Below, in pieces: positions 35,626 to 44,333 of a stretch of 64,000 bases of DNA. A program made the translations under genes and the position numbers. Position 1 is the stretch's first letter; every line of letters begins with the position of its first letter. Origin of the DNA: JAZKHE01 sp040385525 (GTDB lineage Bacteria > Bacteroidota > Bacteroidia > UBA4408); the NCBI GenBank assembly GCA_040385525.1, contig JAZKHE010000003.1, positions 1 through 64,000 on the forward strand, in the 5' to 3' direction. Under the pieces are notes generated by a model that saw only the letters and a list, made by a program, of their open reading frames with translations, searched no databases and was not told where the DNA came from.

Positions 35626-35792
35626 TGTGGTGGTTCTTTACGTTCATTTTTTGTCTTGACACAAAAAACGAACCAAAAAAAGTCAAGACAAAACGAATGC
35701 TTTCACGCAAAGCCACTCGCTTTCGCGTTTTGTCAGGCTCACGCGCGTCTCTCGCATTAACAAGCGCATATTGTCCAAAAATTTTGTGGTAT
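35626..35792. repeat. dispersed ~170-bp palindromic repeat, copy B
   Basis: Second copy of the element at 17896-18065. The inverted repeat is TTTTGTCTTGAC (35649-35660) and GTCAAGACAAAA (35682-35693) with an identical 21-nt spacer. After the palindrome both copies share GCCACTCGCTTTCGCG and a GCGCG tail. It differs by small changes such as CACGCAAAG versus GCACAAAG. It fills most of the gene-free interval 35490-35855, which otherwise holds only the upstream region of pruA and the apaG terminator. Confidence 0.8.
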
Positions 35793-35803
35793 GTTTCAAA
35801 ATA

Positions 35804-35832
35804 AAAGAAGCGCAAATAATTTGCGCTTCTTT
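35804..35832 (-). terminator. Rho-independent terminator after apaG
   Basis: A perfect 14-bp stem, AAAGAAGCGCAAAT (35804-35817) and ATTTGCGCTTCTTT (35819-35832), with a very tight centre, lies 23 nt beyond the apaG stop. Confidence 0.8.
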
Positions 35833-35855
35833 ATTATTTAGTTTAAAACTTAGAA

Positions 35856-36242
35856 TTAATTAAGCCTGTAGGGCGCAACCAATTCAAATTCGGGAATATC
35901 TACTTTAAATTGTGCACCATCTACTTTGCGCTCAAACAAATAGGTTCCGTACATTGTACCCATTTCAGAAAGTAACGAGCACGATGATTCGTACTCATAA
36001 ACATCTCCAGGTAGCAATTCTGGTTTTTCGCCCACAACGCCTTCGCCTTCTACTTCAGAATATTCTCCAACCGAATCGAAAATAAACCAATGACGACGTA
36101 AAAGTTGTACTGGATAATCGCTTGTGTTTTCCATACTTATACGGTAAGAAAAAACAAACTGTGAGTTTTTTAGACTCGAGAACTCTTCGCGGAATGTTGT
36201 TTCTACCGAAATTTTAATTCCTTTTGTAATTTGAGAAACCAT
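35856..36242 (-). CDS. apaG: ApaG/DUF525 domain protein
   Basis: This 128-residue immunoglobulin-like ApaG protein has family segments TKGIKISVETTF, FSYRISMENTSDYPVQLLRRHW and GTMYGTYLFER, and the conserved Gly-rich GEGVVGEKPELLPGDVYEY. ApaG is linked to Co2+/Mg2+ resistance and diadenosine-nucleotide phenotypes in enterobacteria; the molecular function is unclear. I chose ATG 36242 because the family begins with VSQxTKGIKI; an in-frame ATG eight codons upstream is less likely. Own promoter and terminator suggest a single-gene transcript. Confidence 0.93.
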   Translation of the reverse strand: MVSQITKGIKISVETTFREEFSSLKNSQFVFSYRISMENTSDYPVQLLRRHWFIFDSVGEYSEVEGEGVVGEKPELLPGDVYEYESSCSLLSEMGTMYGTYLFERKVDGAQFKVDIPEFELVAPYRLN

Positions 36243-36280
36243 AGCGTTTAGTTTTGGTTTATGCAATGATAATTATTTAC

Positions 36281-36288
36281 CAAAAGTA
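36281..36288 (-). promoter_or_regulatory. probable -7 element of apaG
   Basis: Minus-strand TACTTTTG matches TAnnTTTG exactly, 38 nt upstream of the chosen apaG start. A TTTG at 36307-36304 is present but spaced only 15 nt, shorter than usual. Confidence 0.4.
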
Positions 36289-36319
36289 TAACAACCAACG
36301 TGCCAAATAGTTTTCAACA

Positions 36320-37618
36320 CTACTTTTTAACAGAGTTAATACGGCTAAAACCAATTAGTTGCTGATGAAACTTGCCAATTGTGGTATGATAAACCAAAAT
36401 AATATAGTCGTTTTCGGTTTCAGAATGGCTACCTTCAACTGTCATTTCGTCTATAATATTGTCAGAATTAGATTTAAAAGCGTAGTTAAAATTGTAATAA
36501 CCTTGTTTTAAAGTTGTTTTTAAAGTGTAAGCTTTTTGTTGCGCATCAAACTTTAGTCTAAAATTTTCTTTGCATTGCCAATCGCTTAGTTCGCCAAAAA
36601 CATAGTAATTTCCATTTTCTTCGGGATAAGGATTGTTGAGTGTAAAATGTACATTAACATATTCGGCATCTAACTCGGGTTCGTTAGAGCCTTCAACTCT
36701 AATGGAATAGGAGCCATTTAAATCGTTGTTACTAAAATATTTTTTGTACGAACGTTTTTCGTCTGGCATTAATCGAATGTGATAATTTTTTTTGTCGTCA
36801 AAATCGATGCTTGCAATTTCTTGTGTTTTGTATTTTAAATTTCGAGTGTCAAAAAAACGATATTCGTTACCGCCCCAAAAAGTATTTTCTTCTTCGTAGT
36901 TGTAGGTTAATAAATTATTGTTTACAAACTGAGGTTTTAATTTTTTGCAAGCATTATCAAATCTAAAATTTTGAAGAATAACCACTTCAATATCATCGTA
37001 AGGATTACCAACTTCGTAAGAACCTAAATTTATATCAAAATCAATTTCTTGTTTAAATTTCCTGAAGGCTACATCTGTTGCTTGGTTTACAGTCGCACTG
37101 ATACTAATTTTTTCGTCAACAACCATAAATCTTCTACTCAGCACAATTTTATCTTCGTCATCATCTAAAAAAACTTTTAAAATATAGTTGCCGCTTTTAA
37201 TAGGTTTTAAAACCTCTGTAGGGAATTCTAATTTATAATGTAAGTATTGCGTAAAGGTGTTGAAAGAGTATTTATAATCTGCAATTATCTGACTTCTGTA
37301 TCCATCAATATAATCGGAAGGAGAAATGTTTGTTGGTTCCCAGTTTGCATTGCAATGAATTATTGTGTACGAATATTGACGGATAGTTACATCTAAATCA
37401 TCAAATTGTAACAGCAGTTTATCGTCGCTATTTAAGCGAATAATAGGGTAGGAGAACTCGTAGCCAATGCGGTTGAGTTGTACTGTTTTTATATTGTTTT
37501 TATAAACGGCATTATCGTAAACAAAAGCATTTACGTAATCTACTTCCGTTTGCGCTAACACAGAAATATTTAGCAATGAAAAAAGGAAAAAGAAATGTTT
37601 TTTTTGTTTAAGCATCAT
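36320..37618 (-). CDS. type IX secretion system plug protein (DUF5103)
   Basis: This 432-residue exported protein matches the DUF5103 / T9SS plug family. It has a signal peptide (FFFLFSLLNISVLAQ), then VYKNNIKTVQLNRIGYEFSYPIIRL, IHCNANWEPTNISPSDYIDG and ISISATVNQATDVAFRKFKQ. In Flavobacterium, Plug closes the SprA translocon on the periplasmic side when no substrate is engaged. The start overlaps the GIN-domain gene by 11 nt, so translation is coupled. Its operon partners are a GIN lipoprotein and a PagL-like deacylase. Confidence 0.9.
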   Translation of the reverse strand: MMLKQKKHFFFLFSLLNISVLAQTEVDYVNAFVYDNAVYKNNIKTVQLNRIGYEFSYPIIRLNSDDKLLLQFDDLDVTIRQYSYTIIHCNANWEPTNISPSDYIDGYRSQIIADYKYSFNTFTQYLHYKLEFPTEVLKPIKSGNYILKVFLDDDEDKIVLSRRFMVVDEKISISATVNQATDVAFRKFKQEIDFDINLGSYEVGNPYDDIEVVILQNFRFDNACKKLKPQFVNNNLLTYNYEEENTFWGGNEYRFFDTRNLKYKTQEIASIDFDDKKNYHIRLMPDEKRSYKKYFSNNDLNGSYSIRVEGSNEPELDAEYVNVHFTLNNPYPEENGNYYVFGELSDWQCKENFRLKFDAQQKAYTLKTTLKQGYYNFNYAFKSNSDNIIDEMTVEGSHSETENDYIILVYHTTIGKFHQQLIGFSRINSVKK

Positions 37619-38348
37619 CTTTAATTAGTTTTCCTTTTCCTTCAATTTTTTTATTTATAAAGTTAGGGTTTCCTTTATAATATACATTACCAAGTTTTTG
37701 TATAAGTATGTCTGCATTTATACAATTGCCAATATAATAATCGCCAGTTCCATTGTGATTTACAATATACAGATTTGTACTGAAATTTGTTTCATAGCAA
37801 AAGCTAGAGTTTCCGGAATATAAATTTCTAACTTCGGAGTTTCCATTTAGATATAGGTCTGCTGCCCCAGAGTGTAAATATGTTTCAAAATAATAATTAT
37901 TTAGAGTAAGATTTATTTTGCCATTACCAGACCAACAATCTAATCTAAAGTTAGTTTGTGTTATTGTATCTAAATTAGTTAACGATAAGGCGCCACTATA
38001 AGCTAATTGACTAACGTGTTTAAAATGAATTTTAATTTTAATTTTATTTTTTTCGTAACTGCGTAAAAAATTGCACATGTTTTTGTTGTGAATAATTAAT
38101 CTGCCATTTATATTTTCTGTCGTAATAAATTCAAGCATATTTTCGCCAGCAGTTATCTCTACTTTTTCAATTGAATCTTGCACAATTATATATTCTATTT
38201 TCCCATAGACTTCTAAAGTATCAAAATTGCTAACATCTCTAACAATTGTTTTGTAGTTTCCAATTGTTTTTAAACATCTATTATCTTCTTGCTTTTGACA
38301 AGAAATTAAAAGGCTTAACATAAATATGAAGAGTAATGTTTTATACAT
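37608..38348 (-). CDS. GIN-domain (DUF2807) lipoprotein
   Basis: This 246-residue lipoprotein has a lipobox-like FMLSLLISC near residue 17 and a GIN-type beta-solenoid (about 45-230): VSNFDTLEVYGKIEYIIVQ, EKVEITAGENMLEFI, LAYSGALSLTNL and later ladder-like strands with aligned small residues. GIN domains are of unknown function and have been called putative autotransporter-adhesin heads. The ATG directly follows the stop of the PagL-like gene, and the end overlaps the plug gene, so all three are one operon. Confidence 0.85.
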   Translation of the reverse strand: MYKTLLFIFMLSLLISCQKQEDNRCLKTIGNYKTIVRDVSNFDTLEVYGKIEYIIVQDSIEKVEITAGENMLEFITTENINGRLIIHNKNMCNFLRSYEKNKIKIKIHFKHVSQLAYSGALSLTNLDTITQTNFRLDCWSGNGKINLTLNNYYFETYLHSGAADLYLNGNSEVRNLYSGNSSFCYETNFSTNLYIVNHNGTGDYYIGNCINADILIQKLGNVYYKGNPNFINKKIEGKGKLIKDDA

Positions 38349-39449
38349 TTAAAATTTATATCCTAAGCACCATTCAGTGCATTCTGCTTTTGCATAATGA
38401 GTTCTAAGCATAATGCTAAATAGTAAGTTTTTGTAAATGTTGTATCTAATACCTATTCGCTGATAGATAGGTCCATCTGCTTTGTATTTTGAAAATGCAT
38501 AATAGCCCAATTGAATAGGAAATGATATTTTTGAAACCACAACTTCATAAGATAATGTTGTTCCTATTTGTGTTATACTAGCATCATCATTTGTAATATC
38601 ATCATCCTTTATTAAATATTGTCTTATGGCTGCATTATGCATAAAATCAATACCAACACCCCATTTGCCTTTTTCGCTAAATCGTCTAAAGCCATTTATT
38701 GAGGTAATAAAAACAGGGTATTTTGGTCCTTGAATTGGATAGATTTCTTTTACAAAACCTCCTGCGGTAATAATATATTCATTAAAACTTTTGAATTTTG
38801 AAGTGTCTTTTTTATAAGTTAATTGTTTAGGTAAATCATTAAAATAATAAGTATATCCAGTAGCTAAAGTTACTAAGTTAATTCCTAAATTGGGTACTTT
38901 AAAAGCGCCATTAGATTGATGATGAAACTGAATACCAAAAGTAAAGTTACTTCTGTTGTTTATTTTAAAGTTTATATCTTGACCAAGATTAACATAGGCG
39001 TTTAACCTAGTGCTTATAGTTGTATTGGAATGATTTGTAAGTCTATTAAATGGTTTTTCTACACTGCCTAAACCAACACCTAATCTAAAAATTAAAGCGA
39101 GTTTGTTTTTTTTTACATAATTAAAATTGATGTATGGATATAATGCTTGTGTTGTACCTAGCAATTGTTTGTTGCCTGCATTACAAATATTATAGCCAAT
39201 GCCATACGTTGGGTAGTAGTAGTGTTTTTTCCAATTATCACTTCCTATTGTTTGTATATTGTAGTTTAGTTCTAACATAGGAAAATGTGCATTACTCATA
39301 TGTAATATACTATATCTATGTGCTATAAAAAAACCATAGTGCGCACGAACAGTTAATCCGTTCACATCTTTTAATAAAGAATCGTTTTGTTGTGCAAATA
39401 CTAATTTACAGCAGAAAACAAAAACTAGTAAAGCAAATTTATTTTTCAT
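38349..39449 (-). CDS. PagL-like lipid A 3-O-deacylase / acyloxyacyl hydrolase
   Basis: This 366-residue outer-membrane barrel has a signal peptide (about 1-19). The catalytic-type segment FGIQFHHQSNGAFKVPNLGIN carries the His-x-Ser-N-G arrangement of PagL deacylases. Other strands (TYGIGYNICNAGNKQLLGTT) fit the acyloxyacyl hydrolase group of Bacteroidota, which is longer than Pseudomonas PagL. It should remove the 3-O acyl chain from lipid A at the cell surface. It is first in an operon with the GIN lipoprotein and T9SS plug. Confidence 0.88.
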   Translation of the reverse strand: MKNKFALLVFVFCCKLVFAQQNDSLLKDVNGLTVRAHYGFFIAHRYSILHMSNAHFPMLELNYNIQTIGSDNWKKHYYYPTYGIGYNICNAGNKQLLGTTQALYPYINFNYVKKNKLALIFRLGVGLGSVEKPFNRLTNHSNTTISTRLNAYVNLGQDINFKINNRSNFTFGIQFHHQSNGAFKVPNLGINLVTLATGYTYYFNDLPKQLTYKKDTSKFKSFNEYIITAGGFVKEIYPIQGPKYPVFITSINGFRRFSEKGKWGVGIDFMHNAAIRQYLIKDDDITNDDASITQIGTTLSYEVVVSKISFPIQLGYYAFSKYKADGPIYQRIGIRYNIYKNLLFSIMLRTHYAKAECTEWCLGYKF

Positions 39450-39489
39450 TATTGTAGCATAAAATTACAAAATGAATTGGTATAAAAAT

Positions 39490-39517
39490 AAAAATCCCGA
39501 ACTAAGTCGGGATTTTT
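39490..39517 (-). terminator. Rho-independent terminator after the ABC transporter
   Basis: AAAAATCCCGA (39490-39500) pairs with TCGGGATTTTT (39507-39517), 16 nt beyond the stop of the ABC transporter gene. Confidence 0.85.
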
Positions 39518-39532
39518 TAATGAGTTAAATAA

Positions 39533-42500
39533 TTATTTTTTTTTAGCCATCCTTTTTTTAAGAACAAAAACTATGTTCTCAATTCCTTCAATAAACTTAC
39601 GCATTACGTCAAAATACAAAGTAATTGCAAGCACTAAAGACATGCTCCAAATTACCATTGCATTTACCCAATAGGTATCGTAATATTTACCAAATAATAC
39701 TTTACGAGGAGCATAAAAATGAGCAGAAACAAACGATTCTTTGCTTGGATCTAAATAAATAGGGTCTGTTCTTTGCAAAAACTCACCTTCAAATTCAAGA
39801 ATTTTTTTGCTTTCTGTTCTCTTTTTTAACATGTCTGTTAAACTTTCGTTTTCATTTTCGTCTTTCATTTTCTGAAAATTCTCATCTCCACCAGCTTCTT
39901 TTTTCATATCAGAAATAATTTGATCTCTCTTGTCGCTAGCTTTGTTTGAAACTGAAATGTAATGTTTCTTAATTACATCATTTAAGTGTTTTTTAAGTTC
40001 ATTAGCTATTATGCTATTGTAGCCTTCTGGAGTTAATTTATCCATGTGTAAAAACTTCACTTTGATCGAAGTTTCTTCTTTTTCTAATTCTTTTTTTATG
40101 GTTTTTAAATCATAAGCTAACTCTTCTTTTTTTGTAGCATCGCCAATTGCATTTTCGCATTTATCAGTTTTTGCAACCATTTCGCCAACCCAAAATGTTT
40201 TCTTAAAATCGGCATTGCTTATACGTTTATCATACACATATAATTTTTTCTCGTAATTGTTTTTCTTAAACTGATTTACCGCTAAAGCTTCAAAAGCCCA
40301 TCTAGAAGCCATCATTTCGCCAACCAATGGAACTTTGTTTTGTGAAGTAATTGCTGGATTTAATTTCTCGAAAGATACAATTACACCACTTAACAATAAT
40401 TGAGGAATAATTAAAAACGGAATTAAAATGTAAATGGTTACCGCCGAATTAAAGCTTGATGAAATATTTAAACCTAACATATTTGCAAAACATGCAGCGG
40501 TAAATAACATAAACCAATAATCGAAATACATTCCTTGTAACTCTAAAATTGAATTGCCTATCATTACAAACGTAAACGATTGTATGGCAGACAACACAAA
40601 CATGATAGTTATTTTAGAATAGATATAACTCGATTTACTTAAATTTAAAAAGCGTTCGCGTTTTAAAATTTTTCTATCGCGTATAATTTCTTCAGCACTA
40701 ACCGTTAAACCGATAAATAAGGCAACTACGACACTCATAAAAATAAATGCAGGCATGTTATCGTTTTCGCGATAGATATAACCAACTTTATTAGTTACAT
40801 CGCTATTGTAAAACTTAACTAAGTAGGCTAATATAAATGCCAAAACTGGTGCTTCAAGCAAGTTAATTACCAAATATTGTGTATTTGTAAGTTTCGATTT
40901 TACATCTCTAGTCATAAATACAAAAAACTGTTTAAGTTTATTTGGTATTTTAAAAATACTAGGAGGTATTTCGGTGTACTTATCAGGATCTGCTTTAATT
41001 TGGTTCGGCTCTAATTTTTCTTGATAAAAACCATTCCATTCTTTTGGAGAAACTTTTCTTAATTGAGTTGGCTCACCATACTCATCTAATACTTTCGTTT
41101 CTATAATATTAAAAATCTGTTCGGGGTTAACGTTACCACAACTTGGGCATTCGCTTTCGTTTGCGTTTACGTGATTAATTAATTGTTTAAAATAAATTAC
41201 ACCTTCTACTGGGTTACCATTGTATATTGGGTAGCCACCTAAGTCTAATATTAATAATTTATCAAACATTTTATAAATATCACTCGACGGTTGGTGAATT
41301 ACAACAAACACCAATTTACCTTTAAGAGCAAGCTCTTTAAGTAAGTCCATAATGTTCTCAGAGTCACGAGACGATAGTCCAGAAGTTGGCTCATCTACAA
41401 ACATAACCGATGGTTCTCTAATCAACTCTAATGCAATATTTAAACGTTTGCGTTGTCCGCCCGAAATTGTTTTTTCTAAAGGACTTCCAACTTTTAAATC
41501 GCGCGTTGCATCTAAACCTAAGCTCAATAAAATAGCATCAACTTTTTTAGTAATTTCTTCGTCGCTTAATTTATCAAAGCAAAGTTTAGAGTTGTAAAAT
41601 AAGTTTTGAAAAACGGTTAGCTCTTCAATCAATAAGTCATCTTGAGATACAAAACCAATTACACCTTCAATTTGATCTTTTTGAGTATGAATATTTGTTC
41701 CGTTTATTAAAACTTCTCCAGATGAAGGAGAATCAATACCATTTAAAATATTTAACAAAGTAGATTTACCAGCACCAGAACCACCCATAATCCCAATCAT
41801 GGTGCCCGATTCTTCGTATAAGTTTAATTTATTTAAACCAACCTTACCGCTTTTAAATCTAAATTCAATTTCTTTAGTTTGAAATACAATTTTTGAGTTA
41901 GAAGTATCTTGTAAAAAACGACTAATAATATCGCTATAATAAATTGGAGATACTTTAGAACTTCTGATGGTAGAACCTTGTGTAAGCAAGTGTACTTTGT
42001 TTGGATTTAATGGCTGACCATTTAAATACAAATCGCTAGTTCCAAAATAACGCAACACGTACATGTTTACGCTATGCACGCTAAGCACTCTAATTTCTCC
42101 ACTTAGTGTATCAACTAAAATGTGTTTTGAGCGAGTATGTATTCTGTTTTTTTCGTTATTGATTAATAAAATATCTACAGAATCTGCAACTGTAGTTTCG
42201 TTATTATTTACAAAAGTTAACAAGCTTTTAAATTCAGTTTCATCAACATTAAATGTAGACGATACTGTTTCAACAAATTCTAATTCTTGCTCAGAAACTT
42301 CGCCGCTTGAGTTGATAAATTCTATTAATCGAATTAATACAACTATTTTTTGACGTTGTGTAAGCTCAGCATTAATTTGTGTACATATCATTAAAACTTT
42401 TACCGAGTTGGCTGAAGTACGTTTTCTTTTTTTAGCTGTATCAGATAAGCTATGGTGCTGTTCCATAAACTCATCAAACAATTTTAAATATTGCTCAACA

Positions 42501-42625
42501 AGTTCTAAATTTAATTGTTGCTTTAAAAAAGATTCAACAATATCGCGACCAGAGTTTGTTATTCCATCAACTTTTGCAATGATGGCAAACAAGTGCATTA
42601 GGGCTTTGAGTATATTTTCACTCAT
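39533..42625 (-). CDS. ABCG-like transporter with TerB-like and FHA-like N-terminal domains
   Basis: This 1030-residue half-transporter has an unusual front end. Residues 1-140 are helical and TerB-like (ALMHLFAIIAKVDG, INSSGEVSEQELEFVE). Residues about 150-235 resemble an FHA-type beta sandwich (YLNGQPLNPNKVHLLTQGST). The ATPase follows: Walker A GGSGAGKST at 281-289, signature TISGGQRKRLNIA near 386, Walker B SVMFVDEPTSGLSS near 406. A CPSCGN zinc-knuckle-like motif is near residue 500, then an ABC2-type membrane domain (about 580-800) with a long soluble insert of about 190 residues before the last helix (about 1000). It probably exports a lipid or hydrophobic product; the substrate is unknown. 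Confidence 0.88.
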   Translation of the reverse strand: MSENILKALMHLFAIIAKVDGITNSGRDIVESFLKQQLNLELVEQYLKLFDEFMEQHHSLSDTAKKRKRTSANSVKVLMICTQINAELTQRQKIVVLIRLIEFINSSGEVSEQELEFVETVSSTFNVDETEFKSLLTFVNNNETTVADSVDILLINNEKNRIHTRSKHILVDTLSGEIRVLSVHSVNMYVLRYFGTSDLYLNGQPLNPNKVHLLTQGSTIRSSKVSPIYYSDIISRFLQDTSNSKIVFQTKEIEFRFKSGKVGLNKLNLYEESGTMIGIMGGSGAGKSTLLNILNGIDSPSSGEVLINGTNIHTQKDQIEGVIGFVSQDDLLIEELTVFQNLFYNSKLCFDKLSDEEITKKVDAILLSLGLDATRDLKVGSPLEKTISGGQRKRLNIALELIREPSVMFVDEPTSGLSSRDSENIMDLLKELALKGKLVFVVIHQPSSDIYKMFDKLLILDLGGYPIYNGNPVEGVIYFKQLINHVNANESECPSCGNVNPEQIFNIIETKVLDEYGEPTQLRKVSPKEWNGFYQEKLEPNQIKADPDKYTEIPPSIFKIPNKLKQFFVFMTRDVKSKLTNTQYLVINLLEAPVLAFILAYLVKFYNSDVTNKVGYIYRENDNMPAFIFMSVVVALFIGLTVSAEEIIRDRKILKRERFLNLSKSSYIYSKITIMFVLSAIQSFTFVMIGNSILELQGMYFDYWFMLFTAACFANMLGLNISSSFNSAVTIYILIPFLIIPQLLLSGVIVSFEKLNPAITSQNKVPLVGEMMASRWAFEALAVNQFKKNNYEKKLYVYDKRISNADFKKTFWVGEMVAKTDKCENAIGDATKKEELAYDLKTIKKELEKEETSIKVKFLHMDKLTPEGYNSIIANELKKHLNDVIKKHYISVSNKASDKRDQIISDMKKEAGGDENFQKMKDENENESLTDMLKKRTESKKILEFEGEFLQRTDPIYLDPSKESFVSAHFYAPRKVLFGKYYDTYWVNAMVIWSMSLVLAITLYFDVMRKFIEGIENIVFVLKKRMAKKK

Positions 42626-42682
42626 ACAGGTAAAAGTTTATTTTCTGCTAATATAACTATTAATGCTAAAAAACAACAAAAA

Positions 42683-42706
42683 AAAGACACCAAATTTGGT
42701 GTCTTT
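42683..42706 (-). terminator. Rho-independent terminator
   Basis: A perfect 24-bp palindrome from AAAGACACCAAA to TTTGGTGTCTTT lies 24 nt beyond the stop of the gene at 42731 and upstream of the ABC transporter gene, so the latter is probably transcribed separately. Confidence 0.8.
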
Positions 42707-42730
42707 AACTATTTTGTGGGTGAGTACTTG

Positions 42731-43159
42731 TTATTGCTTAAAACTAATCAGTAATACAGCACAGCCCGAGCCCGATGTATTGGTTGTAGGATTAAGTACA
42801 GCTTCAATAATACAATCCATTGTAGATTTGAATTTAAAATCCCAATAAGGTGCATTTTGGTACTCTGCATTTGTAAACAATAAGTTTCTGTCTTTATCAA
42901 AAATAGAAACAACTAAGTTACCATCTGTTAAGCCACTACATTGAGCTAAACGGTAGGTTGTACCACCATAAAATGTTGCGTTAAATTCAGCAACTTCTTG
43001 ATCTAATAATAACGAAAAATAACGTTGACCATCAGAAATGTATTGAGAAGTTATGTGCTTAGCACAAGCTGTTGCAACCGTATCGCATTGTGCTTTTGCC
43101 TGATTAGAAAATGCTAAAACAGAAACAAACAGTGCGAAACAAAATATAATTTTTTTCAT
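42731..43159 (-). CDS. small exported protein of unknown function
   Basis: This 142-residue protein has a signal peptide (KKIIFCFALFVSVLAFSNQAKA) and a compact beta-rich body with four or five Cys (AQCDTVATACAK, RLAQCSGL, STMDCIIEAVL, SGSGCAVLLISF), which suggests disulfides in the periplasm or outside. I do not recognise the family. It lies 17 nt downstream of the lipoprotein gene at 43177 and upstream of a terminator, so the pair is probably an operon. Confidence 0.75.
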   Translation of the reverse strand: MKKIIFCFALFVSVLAFSNQAKAQCDTVATACAKHITSQYISDGQRYFSLLLDQEVAEFNATFYGGTTYRLAQCSGLTDGNLVVSIFDKDRNLLFTNAEYQNAPYWDFKFKSTMDCIIEAVLNPTTNTSGSGCAVLLISFKQ

Positions 43160-43176
43160 AATTTTTAATTCAGTAA

Positions 43177-44085
43177 TTATCCTACAATTAGTGTTCTTAA
43201 AGCTTCAATTTTTTTAGTAATTGACTTTAATTGTTCGTCAGTAATATTAACCTCTGTGGTGCTATTAATGGTTGTAATTTTGTTTTTAATATCGGTAGTT
43301 GGTGCTACAAATGTGTATTTTGTTTCAATACCATCAAAGTCAGAAGCTAAGTCAATTAAACCATCTATAAATGGTGCGTATTCTTCTTGTTTGTAGTATG
43401 GCGTTAATAATTTAATTAAATTGTTTAACGAACTTTTTTGCTCACCAATTCTATTTATTAACTCTTTCTTTTGTTCAGCTTTAATGTTTGCGCTAATTAA
43501 TTTTGTAGAAAAATAAAGTGTTTCTACCCAACCACCAGCAACAATAGCACCACTTACATCAAATTTATCGTTACTTTTAAAGTAAGAATCGCTCGCTTCG
43601 TAAGCAGATGAAGATAAATTAATTAATGAATCTTTGTTTCCTAAATTGGCTTCAAAACGTTGCATTAACTTAGCATCAAAAGCATTTGTAACACCTAGCT
43701 CATCGCCTAATGTTTTAATAGCTCCTAAATATCCAAGTGCATCTTGCGTTTGGTCGTAAATAGTTACATAACCTAAGTCAGCACCATAAACACCTAAGTT
43801 AATTGCTTTTTTAAATGTTGTAGTATAAGATGCTTTTTTTGAAGTAGCATTTAAAATACTTTTATTGTAATTAGCTCCAACTTTCTTAATTAAAATAGCC
43901 GTTTGTATTGGCGATGGTATGCTAATTAAAGCGTTACCAACTTTTAAAACGTTTGTTTTGTTGCTGTCAATTGTCTCCACATTTTTATCATCTGCATCTT
44001 CATCGCCACCACAACTAACAAGTAAAAAACCACCAACAGCTAAAGCTAAAACAAGTGGAAATATTTTTTTTCTAAATAGCTTCAT
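43177..44085 (-). CDS. helical lipoprotein of unknown function
   Basis: This 302-residue protein has a lipobox (FLLVSCGG, Cys about residue 25) followed by an acidic linker (DEDADDKNVETID), typical of surface-exported Bacteroidota lipoproteins, then a mostly helical body. I do not recognise a domain. ATG 44085 is preferred over an upstream in-frame start because it directly precedes MKLFRKKIFPLVLALAV, a normal lipoprotein signal. It heads the pair with the small exported protein at 42731. Confidence 0.8.
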   Translation of the reverse strand: MKLFRKKIFPLVLALAVGGFLLVSCGGDEDADDKNVETIDSNKTNVLKVGNALISIPSPIQTAILIKKVGANYNKSILNATSKKASYTTTFKKAINLGVYGADLGYVTIYDQTQDALGYLGAIKTLGDELGVTNAFDAKLMQRFEANLGNKDSLINLSSSAYEASDSYFKSNDKFDVSGAIVAGGWVETLYFSTKLISANIKAEQKKELINRIGEQKSSLNNLIKLLTPYYKQEEYAPFIDGLIDLASDFDGIETKYTFVAPTTDIKNKITTINSTTEVNITDEQLKSITKKIEALRTLIVG

Positions 44086-44333
44086 AAGCTTAATAGTATT
44101 TATTTTAGTAATTAACGCCGAAATTACACAAAAAAAAAGCAATTATCAAAAATTACTTTTAGACAAACAGGCTGTTTTTTTCTTTAAAATATTATAATTT
44201 TAAGTATTAATGCCCTTTTTGATTGCGCAAGGCTGTTAATATTTATTAAAAGATATTTTCAGCGAAAATAAATTGCTACAAATTCTTAGTTTTTAGTTAG
44301 TTTTAACGAACGAATTTAACATAAAATTATACT

